Both the position numbers and the translations under genes were made by a program. Below the pieces are notes generated by a model that searched no databases, was not told where the DNA came from, and worked only from the letters and a program-made list of their open reading frames with translations. 40,599 nt of DNA from Ilumatobacteraceae bacterium. GTDB lineage: Bacteria; Actinomycetota; Acidimicrobiia; Acidimicrobiales; Ilumatobacteraceae. The stretch spans positions 1 to 40,599 of the forward strand of contig JAOBWQ010000330.1 of the NCBI GenBank assembly GCA_025463425.1. Direction: 5' to 3'. This document shows positions 34,723 to 40,599 of the stretch, one piece after another (the first letter of the stretch is position 1; the number at the start of each line of letters is the position of its first letter).

Positions 34723-35932
34723 GATCACCGCTCACGATGCGATGGTGTCCGTGGTCGGCGTGATCGGCGGTGAGGTGTTCGGCCCCGCCGCACGGGACGC
34801 GATCGCTGACGCCGACGTCCTCGTCGGGTCGCCCCGCCACCTCGCTTGGTTCGACCACGCTCGATCGAGCGCACACGAACGGATCGAGCTCGTCGGCCCG
34901 CTCCCCGCGTTGATCGACCGCATCGCCGGACACCGCGTCGCCGGTCACCGGGTGTGCGTGCTGTCCTCCGGGGATCCAGGCTTCTTCGGCATCACCCGGC
35001 TGCTCGCCGAGCGGTTCACGCCCCGCGGCCTCCGGGTGCTGCCGGCACCATCCTCGGTGTCACTCGCATGGGCGGCCGCTGGCACGACCTGGGACGACGC
35101 CGACGTCGTGTCGGCCCACGGACGGCCACTCGGCGATGCCGTCGAACAGGCGCTGCACTCACCGAAGGTCGCAGTGCTCACCGCCCCCTCCAACCCTCCC
35201 GAAACCCTCGGCAAAGAGCTCCTCGCCCACGGCTGCGGACCGCGCCAGGTGGTCGTCGCCAGCCGCCTCGGCGAAACCGACGAGCAGATCACGCATACCG
35301 ACGTCGACGGGCTCGCCGCCGGCCAGTTCGACCCGATGTCGGTCGTACTGCTCGTCGCCCCCAGCGCCGGAGTCACCGCACCGACGCTGTCGTGGGGACG
35401 CCCGGAAGCCGACTACGCCCACCGGGCAGGGATGATCACCAAATCCGAGGTCCGCTCGATCGTCCTCGGCAAACTCGACCTGCCCCGCGCCGGCGTGCTG
35501 TGGGACGTCGGCGCGGGCAGCGGCTCGGTCGGCATCGAGGCCGCCACCGTCGCCCCCGGGTTGCGGGTCTACGCCATCGAGCGCAGCACCGACGATGCCG
35601 CCAACATCGAGACCAACGCCCGCCTGGTTGGCGTCGCCGCCAACCTGGACGTCATCGTCGGCATCGCCGCCGCAGCCTTGGCCTACCTCCCCACACCGGA
35701 CCGCGTGTTCGTCGGAGGCGGCGGGCTCGACGTCGTCGAGGCATGCTGGCAGCGCCTGCGACCGGGCGGCGTCCTCGTCGCAACCTTCGTCGTGCTCGAC
35801 CGCGCCGTCGCCGCGATGCAACTGCTCGGCTCGATGGTCCAGATTCACGTCGACCGCGCCGTGCCGGTCGGCGGTGTCGGCATGCGCCTCGAACCCACCA
35901 ACCCCACCTTCGTTTGCTGGGGACAACGATGA
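34715..35932 (+). CDS. cobL: Precorrin-6B C5,15-methyltransferase (decarboxylating) CobL
   Basis: A 405-residue bifunctional methylase. The N-terminal CbiE-like half (1 to about 215; SVVGVIGGEVFGP, VLSSGDPGFFGITRLL, PSSVSLAWAAAG) handles one of the two C5/C15 methylations. The C-terminal CbiT-like half (about 225-405) has a class I SAM motif WDVGAGSGSVGIEAA, preceded by MITKSEVRSIVLGKL; it carries out the other methylation and decarboxylation. Product: precorrin-8X. ATG 34715 is inside the end of cobM; a TTG at 34706 would add three residues. The stop overlaps cobE by 4 nt. Confidence 0.95.
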   Translation: MAEITAHDAMVSVVGVIGGEVFGPAARDAIADADVLVGSPRHLAWFDHARSSAHERIELVGPLPALIDRIAGHRVAGHRVCVLSSGDPGFFGITRLLAERFTPRGLRVLPAPSSVSLAWAAAGTTWDDADVVSAHGRPLGDAVEQALHSPKVAVLTAPSNPPETLGKELLAHGCGPRQVVVASRLGETDEQITHTDVDGLAAGQFDPMSVVLLVAPSAGVTAPTLSWGRPEADYAHRAGMITKSEVRSIVLGKLDLPRAGVLWDVGAGSGSVGIEAATVAPGLRVYAIERSTDDAANIETNARLVGVAANLDVIVGIAAAALAYLPTPDRVFVGGGGLDVVEACWQRLRPGGVLVATFVVLDRAVAAMQLLGSMVQIHVDRAVPVGGVGMRLEPTNPTFVCWGQR

Positions 35933-36321
35933 CACCACCCGGCCTGCCAAACCCCAAGAACGTCGTGCTCGGCATCGGCCTTTCCTCCCTGGCCACCGCC
36001 GACGAAGTGCGTGCACTCGTGCGCCACGCGCTCAGCGACCGCCACCTCGACCTCGCCGACGTCTGCCTCGTCGCCACCCGCGACCGGTTCGTCCACGACC
36101 GGCGCGTCAACCTCGGCGTTCCGGTCTATGGCATGACCGACGAACGCCTCGTCGCCGCCTCCGCCCCCTGCACGCGACCGGTCGGCCTGCAGGCACGCGT
36201 CGCCGAGACCGCTGCGCTGCTCGCCGCCGGCAGCCGCGACGCGCTGATCGGTCCCGTCGAACGCTCCGCACACGCCACCGTCGCCGTGGCTCAGCGCCGA
36301 CCCGGTGGAGTGCGACTGTGA
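35929..36321 (+). CDS. cobE: CobE / CbiG C-terminal-domain protein
   Basis: A 130-residue protein matching the C-terminal domain of CbiG, known as CobE in aerobic pathways. VLGIGLSSLATADEVRALV is the family start and RDRFVHDRRVNLGVPVYGM the middle. PVGLQARVAETAALLAAGSR resembles the conserved V-(A/S)-E-x-AA-L block. CobE is needed in known aerobic clusters but its reaction is not settled; binding of a corrin intermediate has been proposed. ATG 35929 overlaps cobL (ATGA), and GTGA at the end overlaps cobA. There is no CbiG N-terminal domain, consistent with an oxygen-using pathway. Confidence 0.85.
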   Translation: MTPPGLPNPKNVVLGIGLSSLATADEVRALVRHALSDRHLDLADVCLVATRDRFVHDRRVNLGVPVYGMTDERLVAASAPCTRPVGLQARVAETAALLAAGSRDALIGPVERSAHATVAVAQRRPGGVRL

Positions 36322-37040
36322 CCGTCCACCTCGTCGGCGCCGGACCGGGCGACCCCGACCTGCTCACCGTGCGCGCCGCCCGACTCATCGCCTCGGCCGA
36401 CGTCGTCGTCCACGATCGGCTTACCACGCCCGCCATCCTCGACATCGCCCCCGCCGGCGCGCTGCGCATCGACGTCGGCAAGTCCTCTGGCCATGCCGTC
36501 ATGCCGCAGAGTGAGATCAACCGGCTGCTCGTCGAGCACGGACGCACCGGCGCCTGCGTCGTGCGGCTCAAAGGCGGCGACCCGTACGTGTTCGGCCGGG
36601 GCGGCGAGGAAGCCGAGGAGCTCCAAGCCGCCGGCGTCGCGTTCGAGGTCGTGCCCGGCATCAGCTCCGCCATCGCCGCCCCGATGGCCGCCGGCGTGCC
36701 CGTCACCATGCGCACCCGGGCCCTCGCCTTCACCGTCGTCACCGGGCACGAAGACCCCGCCGGCCAGTCCACCGTCGGCTGGGAAGCCCACGCCGCCACC
36801 GGCGCCACGCTCGTCGTCCTGATGGGTGTCGGCCGGATCGCGATCATCGCCAAGCGCCTCATGATCGGCGGACTGCACCCCGACACCCCGGTCGCCGCGA
36901 TCCGCTGGGGCTGCACCCACCAGCAAGAGGTCGTGCGCACCACCCTCGCCGACGTCGGCCACGCCGACCTCGTCGCCCCTACCACCATCGTCATCGGCAC
37001 CGTCGCCGGACTCGACCTGCGCAGCGTCCCCCGCCCGTGA
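36318..37040 (+). CDS. cobA: Uroporphyrinogen-III C-methyltransferase CobA
   Basis: A 240-residue SUMT that methylates uroporphyrinogen III at C2 and C7 to give precorrin-2, the entry step. VHLVGAGPGDPDLLTVRAAR, VVVHDRLT, VRLKGGDPYVFGRGGEE and VVPGISSAIAAP are the textbook blocks. It is a stand-alone enzyme with no HemD or CysG dehydrogenase domain, so precorrin-2 can go to cobalamin rather than siroheme. GTG 36318 overlaps the cobE stop and the end overlaps cobC, both as GTGA. An early-pathway gene placed late in the unit is common in such clusters. Confidence 0.95.
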   Translation: MTVHLVGAGPGDPDLLTVRAARLIASADVVVHDRLTTPAILDIAPAGALRIDVGKSSGHAVMPQSEINRLLVEHGRTGACVVRLKGGDPYVFGRGGEEAEELQAAGVAFEVVPGISSAIAAPMAAGVPVTMRTRALAFTVVTGHEDPAGQSTVGWEAHAATGATLVVLMGVGRIAIIAKRLMIGGLHPDTPVAAIRWGCTHQQEVVRTTLADVGHADLVAPTTIVIGTVAGLDLRSVPRP

Positions 37041-37987
37041 CCACACGTACTCCCGGCGCACAGACCGGCATCCCACCCTCCGGCAGCCACGGCGGAGACG
37101 GCGCGAGAGTCGCCGCCGCGCTCGGCATCGACCCCGCGTCGATGATCGACCTCTCGGCCAGCATGAACCCGTTCGCCCCCGATGTCGCCGCGCTGCTCGC
37201 CGACCTGCTCCGCCGAGCAGGGTCCGCCGTGCACCGCTACCCCGATCCCACTGGCGCGACCATCGCGCTCGCCGATGCGATCGGCGCTGACGCCGACCAG
37301 CTCGTGCTCACCAACGGCGGCGCCGAAGCGATCGCGCTCACCGCCGCACACCTCCGAGTCGGCAACGTCATCGAACCCGAGTTCTCCCTCTACCGCCGCC
37401 ACCTGACCGCCGTCGATCCCGCCGCGGCCAGGTGGCGCTCCAACCCCTCCAACCCACTCGGCCAGCTCGCCGCACCCGAAGACACTGCCGGCGTGTGGGA
37501 CGAAGCCTTCTACCCCATCGCCACCGGACGATGGACCCGAGGCGACGCTGGCGCGTGGCAGCTGGGCTCGCTCACCAAGCTGTGGAACTGCCCCGGTCTG
37601 CGGCTCGGCTACGTCATCGCACCCACCGCCGACGAAGCGCACGCAATCCGTCACCGCCAACCCCGCTGGTCGGTCAACGGCCTCGCCCTCGCCGCGCTCC
37701 CCGAACTGCTCGCCGTCACCGACCTACCCAGCTGGTCGGCCCAGATCAACACTCTGCGGCACGGGTTCGCAACGGCGCTGCGCGGAGTCGGTTTCCACGT
37801 CACCGACACCGACTCCAACTGGCTCCTCGTCCACCACGCCAACCTTCGCGTCACCCTCGCCGGGCACGGCGTGCTGGTCCGCGACTGCTCCACGTTCGGA
37901 CTTGCCGGCGTCCACCGGGTCGCGCTCCCCCCGCCCCACCACTTCGACAGAGTGCTCGAAGCGTTCGCCTCCGTCCACGCACGATGA
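37037..37987 (+). CDS. cobC: CobC, PLP-dependent L-threonine-O-phosphate decarboxylase-like
   Basis: A 316-residue fold-type I aminotransferase-like protein of the CobC/CobD(Salmonella) type, thought to supply (R)-1-aminopropanol phosphate for the nucleotide loop. SHGGDGARVAAALGIDP and DLSASMNPFAPD are the typical start. LTNGGAEAIALTA is the cofactor-binding loop and LGSLTKLWNCPGLRLGYV holds the Schiff-base Lys. RSNPSNPLGQL replaces the usual NPNNPTG. It is shorter than many homologues (about 330-360). GTG 37037 overlaps cobA and ATGA at the end overlaps cobD. A histidinol-phosphate aminotransferase is a less likely alternative, given the context. Confidence 0.88.
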   Translation: MTTRTPGAQTGIPPSGSHGGDGARVAAALGIDPASMIDLSASMNPFAPDVAALLADLLRRAGSAVHRYPDPTGATIALADAIGADADQLVLTNGGAEAIALTAAHLRVGNVIEPEFSLYRRHLTAVDPAAARWRSNPSNPLGQLAAPEDTAGVWDEAFYPIATGRWTRGDAGAWQLGSLTKLWNCPGLRLGYVIAPTADEAHAIRHRQPRWSVNGLALAALPELLAVTDLPSWSAQINTLRHGFATALRGVGFHVTDTDSNWLLVHHANLRVTLAGHGVLVRDCSTFGLAGVHRVALPPPHHFDRVLEAFASVHAR

Positions 37988-38903
37988 CCGCGCTCGCGGC
38001 AACAGTAGGCGGCCTCGCAGACCAGATGTTCGGTGAGCCAGCACTGCGCTGGCACCCCGTTGCCCGCTACGGGTCGGTCATGCAACACATCGAACGACAC
38101 GTCTACGCCGACCGGCGCGTCAACGGCATCGCCTTCACCGCCATCGGCGCCGGGCTCGGCATCGGCACCGGCCTCGTGCTGCGCCGCGCTATCGGACCGG
38201 CCCTCGCCAGCGTCGCGGCCACCTGTATGAGCGCGGCTGGCAAGATGCTGGAGGACGAAGCCGTCACCATGGCCGGCCTGCTGACCGCCGGCGACCTCCC
38301 CGCAGCCCGGCAGCGCGTGATCTCCCTCGTCGGGCGAAACACCGATCACCTCGACGAGCACCAGATCGGCCGCGCCGTCATCGAGTCCGTCGCCGAGAAC
38401 TGCGTCGACGCCGTCACCTCGTCGGTGTTCTGGGCCGCCATCGGCGGTGCGCCGGCCGTGCTCGCCCACCGGGCCGTCAACACCCTCGACGCGATGGTTG
38501 GCCACCGTGACGAACGTTACGAGCACTTCGGCTGGCGAGCGCCCGCCTCGACGACGTCGTGAACTACGTCCCGGCACGGCTCACCGCGCTCGCCGTAGCG
38601 CTCGTCACCCCGACCCGCGCGCGGACGATACTCAACGTGATCCGCCGCGACGCGTCCCGCCACGCGTCACCCAATGGTGGCGTCGTCGAAGCTGCCTTCG
38701 CCGCTTCGCTCGGCGTGCAGCTCGGTGGCATCAACCATTATGGGGGCGAGATCGAGGACCGCGGCACCCTCGGCAATGGCCCGCCACCAGATGCGAGCGC
38801 CATCGCCGCTGCCGTCCGCCTCCGCCGCACCGCGACAGCGATGACGGCCTCGCCTCCTCCTCACACCTGGAGCCCTCGTTCAGCTACTGAGGCGGCGGAG
38901 TAG
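37984..38903 (+). pseudogene. cobD: CobD (CbiB), adenosylcobinamide-phosphate synthase, one-base frameshift
   Basis: A membrane amidation enzyme that joins the aminopropanol arm to cobyric acid. The first frame (37984-38562, 192 residues) has DQMFGEPALRWHPVARYG, ESVAENCVDAVTSSVFWAAIGG and NTLDAMVGHRDERYEHFGW, then stops. The family sequence resumes in the next frame at 38538 (SARLDDVVNYVPARLTAL) and runs to TGA 38903 through NGGVVEAAFAASLGVQLGG. One base is missing around 38536-38537; restoring it gives about 306 residues, close to full length. This may be an assembly error, because the rest of the gene is well conserved. Its end overlaps cobF (opposite strand) by 24 bp. Confidence 0.88.
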
Positions 38904-39668
38904 GTAGGTGTCGAACATCCACCCCTTGGCTGCCCGGGCCTCGGCCCGTACGCGCACGATCTCATCGGCCACGTCATCGAGCGGCCCCGAGATCAGGACT
39001 TCATCAGGGCTCCCCAGATAGGCACCCCAGAAGATCTCGAAGTCTTCACCGAGTAACGCCCTGAAGCTCGTCTCGGCGTCCAGCATCACCACCACGTCGT
39101 CGACACCGTCCGGCAGCCCGTCACGGAGCCGGCGGCCCGTCGTGATCAGCACCGAACCACCGATGCGGTTCAACGGGATCCGATGACGCGCGGCCAACAC
39201 CTGAATGCTGCTGATTCCCGGCAAGACCGTGTGCTCCACCCGCACACGCCCACGATCGTTGACCTGGTCGATGATCCGCAGCGTGCTGTCGTACAACGAC
39301 GGATCCCCCCACACCAGAATCCCCGCCACTTCGCCCTCTACGACCTCGTCGGCCAGGACTCGCTCGAACTCGGCGACGCGTGCCGCATGCCACCGAGCGA
39401 CCGCCTCATCGTACGGGAGACGATCGTCCCGCCGCCCGTCCTCGACCACCACAACCCGGAACGGCTTCGACCCGGCGAACCGATCCAGGCTCTCCCGCCG
39501 CACGCCCACCAGATCGGCCTTGTCCGCACCCTTGTCGATCACCACGAACACATCGGTATCGGCGATCGCTGCAGCTGCCTCGGCGGTCACGAAGGACACC
39601 GCACCAGCCCCAATCCCGATCACGTGCAGGCGACGCGTCGCGACCGGCGGCTGGGACAGGGACTCCAC
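38880..39668 (-). CDS. cobF: Precorrin-6A synthase (deacetylating) CobF
   Basis: A 262-residue SAM-dependent methylase of the aerobic pathway, methylating C1 of precorrin-5 with loss of acetate. FVVIDKGADKADLV, ILVWGDPSLYDSTLRI, VLPGISSIQVLAARHRIPLN and EIFWGAYLGSPDEVLISG are CobF-specific. The glycine loop reads GIGAGAVSFVT, where homologues usually have GAGDP, so a normally conserved Asp-Pro is replaced. GTG 39668 is preferred over the longer frame (to 39803): TACGTT ends 6 bp upstream, giving a leaderless start, and the length then fits the family. It is convergent with cobD and separate from both other units. Confidence 0.92.
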   Translation of the reverse strand: MESLSQPPVATRRLHVIGIGAGAVSFVTAEAAAAIADTDVFVVIDKGADKADLVGVRRESLDRFAGSKPFRVVVVEDGRRDDRLPYDEAVARWHAARVAEFERVLADEVVEGEVAGILVWGDPSLYDSTLRIIDQVNDRGRVRVEHTVLPGISSIQVLAARHRIPLNRIGGSVLITTGRRLRDGLPDGVDDVVVMLDAETSFRALLGEDFEIFWGAYLGSPDEVLISGPLDDVADEIVRVRAEARAAKGWMFDTYLLRRLSS

Positions 39669-39680
39669 CAGCACAACGTA
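39669..39680 (-). promoter_or_regulatory. -10 element of the cobF promoter
   Basis: TACGTT on the minus strand (39680-39675) is followed by six bases and GTG 39668, the same spacing as at cobO. No TGCCCTACG site is visible here, so cobF is probably not under the same operator. Confidence 0.45.
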
Positions 39681-39821
39681 CCGGCGGCCAACGGCAGCCG
39701 AAGACGGGGGCGGCACCGATGCCCGGTTGCAGACGTCGGCTCGCTCGGCTTCACCACCCGGCGTGCTCGACGGATTCCGGATCGTCGACGGCGCTGAGGT
39801 CACTCGCTTGGACCCTCAGCG

Positions 39822-40080
39822 CTAGGTGCGCTCGCCGGGGACGTTGTCCTTGAATGTGTTGAGGCATGCGGCTGGGGTTGACCATCCGAGCGCACCGTGG
39901 GTGCGGTGCTGATTGTAGAAGTGGATGAACCCGGTGTAGGCGCTGGTTCGTTGCTTGTCGGAGGTCCACGGGCGGATGTAGGCCCATTCCTCGAGCAGGA
40001 TCCTGTGGAACCGTTCGACCTTGCCGTTGGTCTGCGGGCTGTGGACCAAGGCCTGCACCGCGACCGGCACGACCGTGAAG
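39822..40080 (-). pseudogene. IS481-family transposase, C-terminal fragment
   Basis: The minus-strand frame gives SPQTNGKVERFHRILLEEWA and YNQHRTHGALGW, the C-terminal part of an IS481 integrase with the catalytic Glu in NGKVERF. It ends with TAG at 39824-39822. Upstream of about 40080 the expected continuation is not on this strand; instead the preceding catalytic Asp block lies on the opposite strand at 40110-40205. The element has been broken and partly inverted. Confidence 0.8.
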
Positions 40081-40109
40081 AAGACGCGACCTCGCCGCTG
40101 CAGCTTGGT

Positions 40110-40205
40110 TCGCGGCGCAAGGGATCACGTGCGAGCGGGTGATCACCGACAACGGTGCCTGCTACAGGTCGATGCGCTCGCCAGTAGCTGATCTTGCCGA
40201 CCGAG
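40110..40205 (+). pseudogene. IS481-family catalytic-core fragment, inverted
   Basis: The plus-strand frame reads GITCERVITDNGACYRSM and stops soon after. This is the IS481 block with the second catalytic Asp and the following NG (usually SDNGSAYRS). It should lie on the same strand as, and just before, the C-terminal block at 39.8-40.08 kb, but it faces the other way. N-terminal and first-Asp parts are absent. Confidence 0.7.
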
Positions 40206-40527
40206 GCTGAGGGGGTGAGGGTTGCCCACTTCGTCGGCCGACTCACAACGACGGTTCCAACCGGCAACCGGCCTCCGTTGCGTCGTGAACGTTGAACCGC
40301 TGCGGCACTTGGGGGAGTTTCGGACATCGCCGATGAGCTCGCCGAGGGGCGTGGCGCAACGTCGCCCGATCAGCACAACGGGGTCGGAGGCTCGATCGCG
40401 ATGTGCGAGAATGAAGAACGTACCTGCGTGAGTGCGATGCGATCACTGAGGCTGGGGACGCCTGGCGCGATGATCCGACGGTCGGATGCTCATGCTTCGG
40501 TAGTCCAGGTCAGCGGAGAGCAGGGTC
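40206..40527. other. Gene-free right flank
   Basis: No recognisable gene. Short frames on both strands show no family motif, and no tRNA, repeat or terminator was noticed. The GC-rich stretch probably includes the promoter of whatever gene starts near 40528. Confidence 0.35.
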
Positions 40528-40599
40528 GTGCATCAAGATTCGTTCGTGGCGGCAGCCGAGGAGGTGGCGGTTGCGGGGCGGGCGGCCTGCGACGCGATC
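40528..40599 (+). CDS. Start of an unidentified gene, cut by the window edge
   Basis: GTG 40528 is preceded by GGAG 10-13 bases upstream and opens VHQDSFVAAAEEVAVAGRAA, running off the right edge. An Ala-rich helical start like this is too short to assign to any family. Confidence 0.3.
   Translation, partial: MHQDSFVAAAEEVAVAGRAACDAI

Noticed and set aside
1-40599. CRISPR arrays, rRNA or tRNA genes, replication origin
   Set aside because: No regularly spaced repeats, rRNA-like conserved blocks, tRNA cloverleaf ends or origin-type boxes were noticed. This was a reading by eye, not a model search.

Overview
The window is high-GC bacterial DNA, most likely from an actinobacterium and possibly Acidimicrobiia. 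The organism call is an inference from base composition, the aerobic (CobG/CobF/CobN) cobalamin pathway with a fused ChlI/ChlD-type chelatase subunit, CbtAB, and promoters whose -10 hexamer sits 6-7 nt from the start codon. No rRNA, tRNA or CRISPR array was seen.

Layout. 0-1.85 kb: an insertion-sequence graveyard (broken IS3 interrupted by a broken IS30) and a small helix-turn-helix protein. 2.1-7.7 kb: two reverse-strand GGDEF/EAL proteins, one with a membrane-sensor N-terminus and one cytosolic with PAS domains. The pair is bracketed by two copies of a 34-bp repeat. 8.3-10.3 kb: a doubtful membrane ORF, a TolB-like beta-propeller lipoprotein and an IS3 tail. 10.7-13.8 kb: a large ATPase/LuxR regulator with a DUF4242 gene upstream. 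14.0-15.1 kb: a second scar of ISL3, two tail-to-tail IS3 orfA pieces and a cysteine-hydrolase remnant. 15.2-39.7 kb: a nearly complete aerobic cobalamin cluster. 39.8-40.2 kb: a rearranged IS481 remnant, then an unassigned right edge.

Cobalamin cluster. A divergent promoter region at 31.06-31.13 kb drives two transcription units. Leftward run cobG-cobH-cobI-cobJ-bluB/cobT. Rightward run cobO-cobB, then a gene encoding a ribbon-helix-helix domain fused to a corrin methylase, then cobM-cobL-cobE-cobA-cobC-cobD. A cobalamin riboswitch after cobT leads a second leftward unit: cbtB-cbtA-ferredoxin-cobK-cobQ-fhuF-like-cobN-chlID. cobF converges on cobD from the right. Most neighbours overlap by 4 nt (ATGA, GTGA or TTGA). 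Together these cover cobalt uptake, uroporphyrinogen III to precorrin-6A to hydrogenobyrinic acid a,c-diamide, late cobalt insertion, adenosylation, cobyric acid formation, aminopropanol arm attachment, and dimethylbenzimidazole synthesis and activation. I see no cobU/cobP, cobS or cobR.

Most interesting point. Every standard methylation step already has its own enzyme here, so the ribbon-helix-helix/methylase fusion is an extra. The 9-mer TGCCCTACG occurs as a perfect inverted repeat at the shared -35 region of the divergent cobG/cobO promoters. It occurs again as two direct repeats in front of the fusion gene. I propose that the fusion is a DNA-binding, metabolite-sensing regulator of the pathway. 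Two cluster genes (the bluB-cobT fusion and cobD) carry single-base frameshifts that could be real or assembly errors.
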